Origin: DASUNP01 sp963728545
Lineage (GTDB): Bacteria > Acidobacteriota > Blastocatellia > UBA7656
Direction of reading: 5' to 3'
Assembly (NCBI GenBank): GCA_963728545.1
Contig: CAVSKO010000002.1
Coordinates: 3,348,001 to 3,412,000, forward strand
DNA: 64,000 nt
Each line of letters begins with the position of its first letter. Positions within the stretch are counted from its first letter, which is position 1. A program made the translations under genes and the position numbers. Of this stretch, positions 51,244 to 59,150 are shown in pieces. Under the pieces are notes generated by a model that saw only the letters and a list, made by a program, of their open reading frames with translations, ran no database searches and had not been told where the DNA came from.

Positions 51244-53404
51244 AGGATGGTTGTTTGATGTTGACGAGCTTGGGCCGGAAGTGGCGCTATGGGTTTATAG
51301 TAATGACGGCCGGCTAATCCGCCTCACCGAAGAGTTCAAACCGCCAGTCTATGTTCAAGGGGAGCGCGCAACACTAAGGAAGCTGGCCTGGGAGTTAGAA
51401 AGGCGCGGCATCATATCGCACGTCAGATGGGCAGAGCGGCGGGAGTTCTGGAGCCACAATGTAATCACCGTTCTTGAGCTTTATGTAGCCGATTCTTCAT
51501 TGATGCCCAAGCTCAGAAACCTTGCCGCATCGCGCGACCGCGAGTTGACCTTCTTCAATGCCGATATACCCACCACTCAATACTACCTTTACTTGAAAGA
51601 TCTGCATCCTCTGTGTGGCCTGTCCTGCGAGGTGGATCAGGCGGGAAATGTGCTTGAAATTGCGGCAACAAGTTCCGTGTGCGGAATGGACTTTACGCCG
51701 CCTGAGCTGCGAACCCTAAGGATGCGCGGCGAGAAGATGCGGACGGTGAGCGAGGAAAGCTCGATAGTGCTGGAATGCGGAGGCGAGCAAATAAAGGTGC
51801 GGCTACAAGACGGCGGGCAAATGATTCACTCATTCAACGCGTTTATAGAACGACACGACCCGGACGTTGTGTTGAGCGAGCGCGGCGACGGCGCGCTTAT
51901 CCCTGCTTTATTGAGGGTTGCTAAGAGAGCAAAGGTTGACATCAAGCTCGACCGCGACCGCGTCATTACCAAGCGAAAGATCATCACAGAGGGCCGTACT
52001 TATTTCAGCTACGGGAGAATAATCTACAAAGGCCCGTCATATCCGTTTTTCGGGCGCTGGCATATCAACGGCAAGAACTCGTTCATGCACCGGGAGACAG
52101 GGCTTGACGGGCTGATTGAGCTTGCGCGACTGGCTAAGATTCCGGTGCAGCGAATGGCCCGAACTTCGCCCGGCTCCGCGATGTCTTCGATGCAGATGGA
52201 TCGAGCGATAAAGGAAGGGATTCTCATTCCACTGCACAAGAGCGAGCCTGAAGCCTACAAGACGGCCCTGGAACTGCTGACCATAGATAAAGGCGGGTTG
52301 ACTTTTCAGCCGCCGGTCGGGGCCTTCGAGCAGGTGGCGGAAATAGACTTTGCTTCTATGTATCCGACCATAATGGCGCGTTTCAACATCTCGCCTGAAA
52401 CGATCCTTTGCTCCTGTTGCTCGAATTCGCTTGTGCCGGAAGCGGGTTACAATGTCTGCCGGCGAAGGCGCGGGCTGATACCTCTCACGTTAGGACCCGT
52501 TCTCGAGCGGCGAAAGCAGTACAAGAAGCTAATACACAAGTGCAAGGATGAAAAGCAGCGGGCCAGGTATGACGCACGATACACAGCAATCAAATGGATG
52601 CTGGTTTCAGCATTCGGCTATCTCGGTTATAAGAATGCCCGCTTCGGTCGCATAGAAGCTCATGAGGCGACTACGGCTTATGGGCGAGAGAAGCTGTTGC
52701 GGGCGAAAGAGATCGCGGAGGCGGCAGGGTTCCGTGTGCTGCACGCGCTGACAGACAGTTTGTGGATAAAGCGCGGTGATACAACCGAAGAAGAGCTGCG
52801 CGCCCTATGTGACGAGATCACGCAGGCCACAGAGGTAGAAATGAGCCTCGAAGCAGTTTACAAATGGATAGTGTTCCTACCATCCAAGGTTAAAGACAGT
52901 CGCCCTGTGGCCGTGCGTTATTATGGCGTATTCAACGATGGCAGGCTGAAGCTGCGCGGGCTGGCCTGCCGGCGCTCGGATACTCCGCAATTCATCAAAG
53001 ATGCTCAGCGGGAGTTGCTGGCAGTTATGGCAAGGGCAGGATCGTTGCAAGACCGTGTCAGGGTTATAGGGGAAGCAGAGGCCATACTACAGAGGCGGAT
53101 TGGCGAGCTTGAACGGGGAGAGGTTGCCCCTCAGAGGTTGCTGGTAAAGCGCACGTTGACTAAAGAGGTTGACGATTACTCTGGGGATACGCGAACGGCG
53201 TTAGCTGCGCGGCAACTCAGGGATGAAGGCGCAGAGTTACATCCGGGCGAGCGGATTAATTACATCATCACAAATGCAAAGTCTAAGGATAAATCGAATC
53301 GGGTCATGGCTTGCGACATCATAAAAAGTTCGGATTATGATATAGGCGAATACGTTAAAATGTTAAAAGCTGCTGCTGCTGAGGTGCTGTGGCTGCCTGA
53401 ATAA
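51224..53404 (+). CDS. B-family DNA polymerase, exonuclease motifs not visible
   Basis: The 726-residue polymerase has motif A IDFASMYPTIMARFNISPET, motif B KWMLVSAFGYLGYKNARFG and motif C HALTDSLWIKR, where DTDS reads LTDS but keeps the metal-binding second Asp. KLRGLACRRSDTPQFIKD and a four-Cys patch (LCSCCSN, later YNVC) resemble archaeal-type PolB. The N-terminal exonuclease region has no FDIE or later exo motifs, so proofreading is probably absent. Motif B lacks the usual Asn. With lexA and the RecA-like gene this suggests an SOS-induced error-prone or translesion polymerase, a role inferred from context. Confidence 0.88.
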   Translation: MANRQLEGWLFDVDELGPEVALWVYSNDGRLIRLTEEFKPPVYVQGERATLRKLAWELERRGIISHVRWAERREFWSHNVITVLELYVADSSLMPKLRNLAASRDRELTFFNADIPTTQYYLYLKDLHPLCGLSCEVDQAGNVLEIAATSSVCGMDFTPPELRTLRMRGEKMRTVSEESSIVLECGGEQIKVRLQDGGQMIHSFNAFIERHDPDVVLSERGDGALIPALLRVAKRAKVDIKLDRDRVITKRKIITEGRTYFSYGRIIYKGPSYPFFGRWHINGKNSFMHRETGLDGLIELARLAKIPVQRMARTSPGSAMSSMQMDRAIKEGILIPLHKSEPEAYKTALELLTIDKGGLTFQPPVGAFEQVAEIDFASMYPTIMARFNISPETILCSCCSNSLVPEAGYNVCRRRRGLIPLTLGPVLERRKQYKKLIHKCKDEKQRARYDARYTAIKWMLVSAFGYLGYKNARFGRIEAHEATTAYGREKLLRAKEIAEAAGFRVLHALTDSLWIKRGDTTEEELRALCDEITQATEVEMSLEAVYKWIVFLPSKVKDSRPVAVRYYGVFNDGRLKLRGLACRRSDTPQFIKDAQRELLAVMARAGSLQDRVRVIGEAEAILQRRIGELERGEVAPQRLLVKRTLTKEVDDYSGDTRTALAARQLRDEGAELHPGERINYIITNAKSKDKSNRVMACDIIKSSDYDIGEYVKMLKAAAAEVLWLPE

Positions 53405-53539
53405 CTGAGCGGCCTAACAGCATGTAGGGGTAGAACATATCTCTCAGGTAGGAGTTCGGGGGCAAGGTTGTTTTCATTACGTCAACGATTGATTGCGGGT
53501 GACGTTGCATCGCTGCGACGAGCGAGTCACGCCGCCGGA

Positions 53540-53797
53540 CTAGTTTCGACGGAACTCTGATACAGGATTCCTTGAATTCATCTCGGCTTGGATGTTCACG
53601 ATGCGAATAGTGCCAGTGGAGTCCTCAAAAATTAGATGGACGCCCGCCGAGCCCTTTAGGGCGCCCCAACTCTTCGGGATGGTCCGTGGTCCCTGCGCTT
53701 GAGCGGGCTGAACTTGGAAAATGTTGTTCAAGGCTGCGCCTACAACAAGCGCAATAAGAATTGCAATCGACGTTAAGAGGAACCGTTTTCTATTCAT
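53540..53797 (-). CDS. Small exported protein of unknown function
   Basis: The 85-residue product has a signal anchor (MNRKRFLLTSIAILIALVVG) and a short beta-like tail (GVHLIFEDSTGTIRIVNIQ). I recognise no family. GAGGAGACAATC precedes the ATG. It lies between the polymerase operon and the attC-like site and might be a cassette-type gene. Confidence 0.65.
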   Translation of the reverse strand: MNRKRFLLTSIAILIALVVGAALNNIFQVQPAQAQGPRTIPKSWGALKGSAGVHLIFEDSTGTIRIVNIQAEMNSRNPVSEFRRN

Positions 53798-53861
53798 GAT
53801 TGTCTCCTCGGTGAGTTGGCGAATTTCAAATTGTTCGATGATCCGTTAGACAAGCAAGAGC

Positions 53862-53951
53862 GCATAACAACCCGCATCAGCGGGGCCGCGCGTCCCACTG
53901 GCATTCATGAGAGACGTTGTTCGCGGCCTCCGCTGCATGCGCTAGTTATGC
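53862..53951. other. attC-like integron recombination site
   Basis: GCATAAC (53862-53868) and GTTATGC (53945-53951) are perfect inverted ends like attC R'' and R'. Inside, CGCATCAGCGG and CCGCTGCATGCG pair with one unpaired extra base, the hallmark asymmetry of attC, and GGCCGCG/CGCGGCC extends the stem. The site is 90 bases, within the normal attC range. No integrase or second attC is in the window, so it would be an orphan site. Confidence 0.7.
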
Positions 53952-54030
53952 CTTTTGTTATATTTGAATTTGAACCGGCTTTATCAAAATCAATTACTCC
54001 CCTCCTTGAGTACATGCGTCAAAGGGTTTG

Positions 54031-55704
54031 CTAACTCCAGGCACCAAGCGTAATGGTCAGCACATTCGCTCCAGATGGAAGCGGGTCGAATTTTGATGGC
54101 ACGCCCGGCTGGTTTGCTGGAGCGGGTGGCACGGGACCGGCGTTTTCGTCGTAGGCAAAACCATATGCCTGACCCATGATAGTTCCTCGGGCGCAGGTGG
54201 TGGAACCCGTAGCCTGAATAAAAATCGGGACAGAATCTGGGCCAGCCGAAGCGGTGTGCATAAACAAGGAGAATAAATTCTGTGCCGTGTTCGCAGGATA
54301 CCAGTTGGTTTGTGTCCCCCAGTACTCAGAGGAATATCCGGCGGCTCCTGAGTTAGGGGCCGCATTGGCCACGCCTCGATTCAACGCGCTGACAAGCTGG
54401 TTTTGGATATTCAAAACGACAGTTGCCTCATCAGCCGAGTAGTTGCCGGAGTAGGCGAAAACGCCCGCATTGGCAAATACCATGGCGCCGCTGGTCATAA
54501 ACATGCCGGGAATCTTGGAAAATCCATATTGTGACGGGGCGGCCTTGCCTGTTAATTGTCCGCTTACCACGACGCCAGTAATGACATTGCCATTGCTTGC
54601 ATCGCTTGTAATAGATTTAACCGTGGTTGAGTTTGGATCTACACCGGCGCCTGTCACATACATGCCAACCAGGATATTGGTATTAGCGGGCAGGGGTGTA
54701 TCAAAGGTCAGGGTGGTGTTGTCGAGTTGGCCGGAAATAGCGGTGTCAACCCCGTTGTTGTCGAACGTGAGTGTACAGAGGCCGAGCGGGCTGAACACAT
54801 TCAACTCAAGGCCATTGGTCTCACCTTTGAATTGCAGTGCCGGCTGAGAAAGCCCATTCGTGGTCGGCAGACTTTGCTCTCCGATGGACTCGACTGTGTA
54901 GACATCGGCGTTGATGCTGCCGGCAGAGACGCCTTGAATGCTGAGATTCTGGTTTGAAAACAGGGTTGTTAGATCATCATCAAACAGGCTATTAAGCTGA
55001 CTCCCTAGATTAATCAACTCATTAGACTTATTGGTATCCGTAAGGTAGAGACCAGGGTTGAGCAGTCCACCGCTGTTTGCGCTGTACTGCAAGTCGAGAA
55101 AGGGCGCAGATTCAGAGCCGATTCCATTCATAAAAGTTTTGTAGGCAGCAAGAATAGCGTTGCGATTAAACCCGGTGTTAGCAGAGAGTGGCTGGCCCAC
55201 GGCACCGAGGGAATCGTTGAGGGTAAGGTTAAGCGGGAAGGTAAACCCATCGACGGTTTGCAGGTCAATAACGGCGCCATATTGTAAATCGATGATAGTG
55301 AATTCGGCGAAGGTGTACGGAGGAACATCGGAGTTGGGTGGATTTTGTACGTTGGTCACATTGGCACCGCTATTTGTATAGGGCACTTGGGGAGCACTTG
55401 GGAACTTACTATTGTCGGCAACAAAAAAATAGATGCGCGCCCCATTAATTTCATCGAGAGGAGGTGTAACGTCTATACTGATTTGCGAAATTTCCTTGCC
55501 CAGCTTGTACGCTGGCAACGTTCCGCTTTGGTTCGGAACCGGCACGAATGTGGCAATTGTGGTTCCGGTGTTCACACTTAACATCATTTGAGATGCTGTC
55601 GAAAACCCGAGGACATAAATGCTGTACTGGGTTTCATCCAAGCCCGTTTGATTTTGCAGTGGGATACAAATAGTGTCAGTGGCGGTAATGGTCTTTTCCA
55701 TCAT
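54031..55704 (-). CDS. GH64-like (beta-1,3-glucanase fold) protein
   Basis: The 557-residue protein has the thaumatin-like GH64 layout: CIPLQNQTGLDETQYSIYVL at the start, GARIYFFVADN, then YTFAEFTIIDLQYGAVIDLQ with the candidate catalytic Glu and Asp, and later FPLNLTLNDSLG and GFNRNAILAAY. Known members split beta-1,3-glucans such as those of fungal walls. There is no signal peptide, unusual for a secreted glucanase. Long Gly/Asn/Thr-rich insertions (about residues 250-400) are not typical. The A+T-rich base composition differs from the left half of the window, suggesting transfer. AAGGAGAGTAA precedes the start. Confidence 0.65.
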   Translation of the reverse strand: MMEKTITATDTICIPLQNQTGLDETQYSIYVLGFSTASQMMLSVNTGTTIATFVPVPNQSGTLPAYKLGKEISQISIDVTPPLDEINGARIYFFVADNSKFPSAPQVPYTNSGANVTNVQNPPNSDVPPYTFAEFTIIDLQYGAVIDLQTVDGFTFPLNLTLNDSLGAVGQPLSANTGFNRNAILAAYKTFMNGIGSESAPFLDLQYSANSGGLLNPGLYLTDTNKSNELINLGSQLNSLFDDDLTTLFSNQNLSIQGVSAGSINADVYTVESIGEQSLPTTNGLSQPALQFKGETNGLELNVFSPLGLCTLTFDNNGVDTAISGQLDNTTLTFDTPLPANTNILVGMYVTGAGVDPNSTTVKSITSDASNGNVITGVVVSGQLTGKAAPSQYGFSKIPGMFMTSGAMVFANAGVFAYSGNYSADEATVVLNIQNQLVSALNRGVANAAPNSGAAGYSSEYWGTQTNWYPANTAQNLFSLFMHTASAGPDSVPIFIQATGSTTCARGTIMGQAYGFAYDENAGPVPPAPANQPGVPSKFDPLPSGANVLTITLGAWS

Positions 55705-55896
55705 TTACTCTCCTTAGCTAAGAACTAATCTTACAGGGTGAATACCTTTAGAACCTCGAATCCGAAATTTTTCGAGGCGCATTGAGCCTAACTACCGAGC
55801 AGACCTCATAAAAGACGTGTTATTCTACTTTTTTTATGACGCAAAAGGCTCTGGATCATCGGCCTGCGCGGTGTATATCACAGATAGGTAGACAGT

Positions 55897-56100
55897 TCAA
55901 TAAGGCGGGTACAACGATAAGATAGAATACTCCGACTTACCTGCTGAACTCTCTTTTTGAACGGGCTGAGGCTTTTTTCTGTTTCCTCTTACTATTGCTA
56001 TATTCACCTGCTTTGGATTATTGATAGTCACAGGTACGCTGTAGCGCTTTAAATCCCGCATCTGTCTTAACACCCTCTCTCGGTCATTTGCAGCTTTCAC
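55897..56100 (-). CDS. Small hypothetical protein (doubtful)
   Basis: A 67-codon frame starts MKAANDRERVLRQMRDLKRY and ends with a basic, proline-containing stretch. It has no signal peptide and no recognised motif. It is the only plausible frame in the 531-base gap 55705-56235, which otherwise contains no recognised element. It may be a gene remnant. Confidence 0.3.
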   Translation of the reverse strand: MKAANDRERVLRQMRDLKRYSVPVTINNPKQVNIAIVRGNRKKPQPVQKESSAGKSEYSILSLYPPY

Positions 56101-56235
56101 AACTGACTCCGCAGCGCGACATCGAAGAATCGTTCAAACTCGAATCCTCCCTAATTTCAAATAATTGAGGGAGTCAAGGCATTCTATTTACAACCCTAGA
56201 CTACTCTACCAGGCAATCCCTTTCGCCTCGCCACG

Positions 56236-58749
56236 CTATTGAACGATAACGGTGAGCGTCGCAGTACTAGTGTGGCCCGAATCATCACGGGCTGTGAATG
56301 TTACCGTTTGCGGGCCGAGTGACGCGCCTCCCTTGATTTTAAGCTTGAATTTTACTTTCGTGTCTGTTGTCGTGATCGGATTAGGCGGCTTTGGAATGAT
56401 GCCCATTGCTGGATCAGGCGGAGTGACCGTCACATTGCCGGTGAATCCAGGTGAGCGGTTTATGTTTACTGTTACACGAGCCTTAGTTCCTCGTTGCGCT
56501 GTGACCGTTGGTGAATCAAACCCAAGCGAAAAGACTAACCCTGTGGTGTTCAGCAGAATCGAGACGGTATCGCCACGAATGTTCGCCACCGCGAGATCGA
56601 GCTTGCCATCGCCATTGAAATCTCCCGCCGCAACTGCGAATGGATTGCTGCCTGTGCCGAGGACGGTCCTCGCCCCAAAGCTGCCCGTCCCCGTCCCCAG
56701 CAGAATCGACACGGTGTTGTCGTTAGATTGGTTCGACACCGCGAGATCAAGCTTGCCATCGCCATTAAAATCCCCCACCGCGATTGAAAATCCTGGGAAG
56801 CTGCCCGTGCCGAAGTCAGTCTTTGTCCCAAAGCTGCCCGTGCCCGTCCCCAGCAGAATCGACACGGTGGCGCTTCCAAAGTTCGCCACCGCCAAATCGA
56901 GCTTGCCATCGTCGTTGAAATCCCTGACCACGACGGGACGTGGCTGGATGCCGGTGCCGAAGTCGGTCTTCGCCCCAAAGCTGCCCGTCCCCGTCCCCAG
57001 CAGAATCGACACGGTGGCGCTTCCAAAGTTCGTCACTGCTAGATCGAGCGCGCCATCGCCATTAAAATCTCCCACCGCGACTGTGGTTGGACCGCTGCCC
57101 GTGCCAAAGTCGGTCTTCGCCCCAAAGCTGCCCGTGCCCGTGCCCAACAGAATCGAGACGGTGTTGCTTGCAAAGTTCGTAGTCACCAAATCGAGCTTGC
57201 CATCGCCATTGAAATCCCCCACCGTGACTGAGACTGGACGGATGCCTGTGCCGAAGTCGGTCTTTGCTCCAAAGCTGCCCGTGCCCGTCCCCAGCAGAAT
57301 CGACACGGTGGCGCTACTATCGTTCGCTACCGCGAGATCGAGCTTGCCATCGCCATTGAAATCACCCACCACGACTGAGTTTGGCAAGTTGCCCGTGTCG
57401 AAGTCGGTCTTCACCCCAAAGCTGCCCGTCCCCGTCCCCAGCAGGATCGAAACCGTGGCGGCAGCAGAGTTCGCCACGGCCAGATCAAGCGTGCCATCAG
57501 CATTGAAATCACCCATCGCGACTGAGACTGGACGGATGCCCGTGCCGAAGTCGGTCTTGGGAGAAAAGCTCCCGGAGACAACTGGGGTGGTGTTCAGCAG
57601 AATTGAGACGGTGTCGTTTCCAAAGTTCGCAGTCACCAGATCGAGCGTGCTATCGCCATTGAAATCCCCCATCGCGACTGAGAATGGAAGGCTGCCCGTG
57701 CCGAAGTCGGTCTTCGCTCCAAAGCTGCCCGTGCCCGTTCCCTGGAGAATCGAGACGGTGCTGGGAAAGCTAAAAGAGTTCGCCACCGCCAGATCGAGCT
57801 TGCCATCGCCATTGAAATCCCCTACCGCAACTTCGCGTGGCTGGATGCCGGTGCCGAAGTCGGTCTTCGCCCCAAACGAAACGGTTTGGTTCCCCGTGGT
57901 GTTCAGCAGAATCGAGACGGTGTCGTCATCCTCGTTCGCCACCGCGAGATCGAGCTTGCCATCGCCATTGAAATCCCCCACCGCAACTGATTCTGGATTG
58001 CTGCCCGTGCGGAAGTCGGTCTTCGCTCCAAAGCTGCCCGTGCCCGTCCCCAGCAGAATCGAGACGGTGTTGCCGTTAGGGTTCGCCACCACGTTAAGGT
58101 TCGCCACCGCGAGATCGAGCTTGCCATCGCCATTGAAATCCCCTACCGCGACTGATTCTGGCTGGCTGCCGGTGCCGAAGTCGGTCTTCGCTCCAAAGCT
58201 GCCCGTCCCCGTCCCCAGCAGAATTGAGACTGTGTCGCTACTAAAGTTCGCCACCGCGAGATCGAGCCTGCCATCGCCATTGAAATCCCCTACCGCGACT
58301 GAAGTTGGACCGCGCATGCCGAAGTCGGTCTTTGCCCCAAAGCCGCCCGTGCCCGTCCCCAACAGAATCGAGACGGTGTTGCCAAGTGCGTTAGCCACCG
58401 CCAGATCGAGCTTGCCATCGGCATTGAAATCCCCCACCGCAACTGACCTTGGATTGTTGCCTGTGCGGAAGTCGGACTTCGCTCCAAAGCCGCCCGTGCC
58501 CGTCCCCAGCAGAATCGAGACTGTGTCGTCAACATCGTTCGCAGTCACCAGATCGAGCTTGCCATCGCCATTGAAATCCCCCACCGCAACTGAAAATGGC
58601 TGGATGCCCGTGCCAAAGTCGGTCTTCGTCCCAAACGAAGCGGTTTGGGCCGCCGCCGGTTCAAGTAGCGCGCCGAACATAACTACGAGCAGGCTGAGCC
58701 ACAGAACACGCGACAAACGGATCAAGCTGGCGAAATTTTGTCGTTGCAT
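56236..58749 (-). CDS. Exported FG-GAP/VCBS repeat protein (14 repeats)
   Basis: The 837-residue protein has a signal peptide (LSRVLWLSLLVVMFGALLEP) and then 14 repeats of about 46 residues with the Ca-binding loop VAVGDFNGDGKLDLAVAN and a spacer VSILLGTGTGSF. Fourteen units would fill two seven-bladed propellers. A C-terminal Ig-like domain (PGFTGNVTVTPPDP) follows. FG-GAP proteins bind ligands or polysaccharide at the surface. DNA identity among repeats is high, so recent duplication is likely. An equally long frame on the other strand is a by-product of this repetition. AAGGGAGATCG precedes the ATG. Confidence 0.9.
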   Translation of the reverse strand: MQRQNFASLIRLSRVLWLSLLVVMFGALLEPAAAQTASFGTKTDFGTGIQPFSVAVGDFNGDGKLDLVTANDVDDTVSILLGTGTGGFGAKSDFRTGNNPRSVAVGDFNADGKLDLAVANALGNTVSILLGTGTGGFGAKTDFGMRGPTSVAVGDFNGDGRLDLAVANFSSDTVSILLGTGTGSFGAKTDFGTGSQPESVAVGDFNGDGKLDLAVANLNVVANPNGNTVSILLGTGTGSFGAKTDFRTGSNPESVAVGDFNGDGKLDLAVANEDDDTVSILLNTTGNQTVSFGAKTDFGTGIQPREVAVGDFNGDGKLDLAVANSFSFPSTVSILQGTGTGSFGAKTDFGTGSLPFSVAMGDFNGDSTLDLVTANFGNDTVSILLNTTPVVSGSFSPKTDFGTGIRPVSVAMGDFNADGTLDLAVANSAAATVSILLGTGTGSFGVKTDFDTGNLPNSVVVGDFNGDGKLDLAVANDSSATVSILLGTGTGSFGAKTDFGTGIRPVSVTVGDFNGDGKLDLVTTNFASNTVSILLGTGTGSFGAKTDFGTGSGPTTVAVGDFNGDGALDLAVTNFGSATVSILLGTGTGSFGAKTDFGTGIQPRPVVVRDFNDDGKLDLAVANFGSATVSILLGTGTGSFGTKTDFGTGSFPGFSIAVGDFNGDGKLDLAVSNQSNDNTVSILLGTGTGSFGARTVLGTGSNPFAVAAGDFNGDGKLDLAVANIRGDTVSILLNTTGLVFSLGFDSPTVTAQRGTKARVTVNINRSPGFTGNVTVTPPDPAMGIIPKPPNPITTTDTKVKFKLKIKGGASLGPQTVTFTARDDSGHTSTATLTVIVQ

Positions 58750-59150
58750 TTTTTCGATCTCCCTTACCTAACTCTCAATTATATAGACGAAAAGCGAGCT
58801 TAATCTATGGCTTTTATTACAAATAATCCTTAACAGATTACCCATACATTTTCTTTCAATACTTGTCAGGCTAGTTATGATGATCAGCCTTGCCCAAAAA
58901 ATCGCCTTCGTGACTCCTACAGCCCAAGTAGAAAGATTCTATCAACAATTAACTGACTTTTTGGGCAAGCCATTGTGAAGAGAGCTTCCCTGGTTGCTGC
59001 ATGACTTTTTCACCTTCGACCAATTAACAATCATGGTGCGCCAGAGAAGATCATGTTGGATGATTATGTAGCGACGCATACAGGGGTGGTAGAAGGAGTG
59101 TAGAATAGAATCGAATTCAGCCTGAATCGGCAAAGCTATCGCCAAAGGCT
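58750..59150. other. Intergenic region with a 12-base inverted repeat
   Basis: CTTGCCCAAAAA (58889-58900) and TTTTTGGGCAAG (58958-58969) are perfect inverted repeats 57 bases apart. No gene is recognised in the 400-base gap. The repeat could be an insertion relic or a stem in the 3' region of the TIR-WD40 gene. Confidence 0.45.

Noticed and set aside
53410..53420. Lone GCCTAACA resembling an attC R'' end
   Set aside because: No complementary R' end or inner stem within 150 bases.
53816..54034. 72-codon plus-strand frame
   Set aside because: It is read through the attC-like palindrome and has no ribosome site.
56252..58771. 839-codon plus-strand frame opposite the FG-GAP gene
   Set aside because: It mirrors the repeats of the minus-strand gene, lacks a plausible ribosome site and has no recognisable domain; openness follows from repeat codon use.
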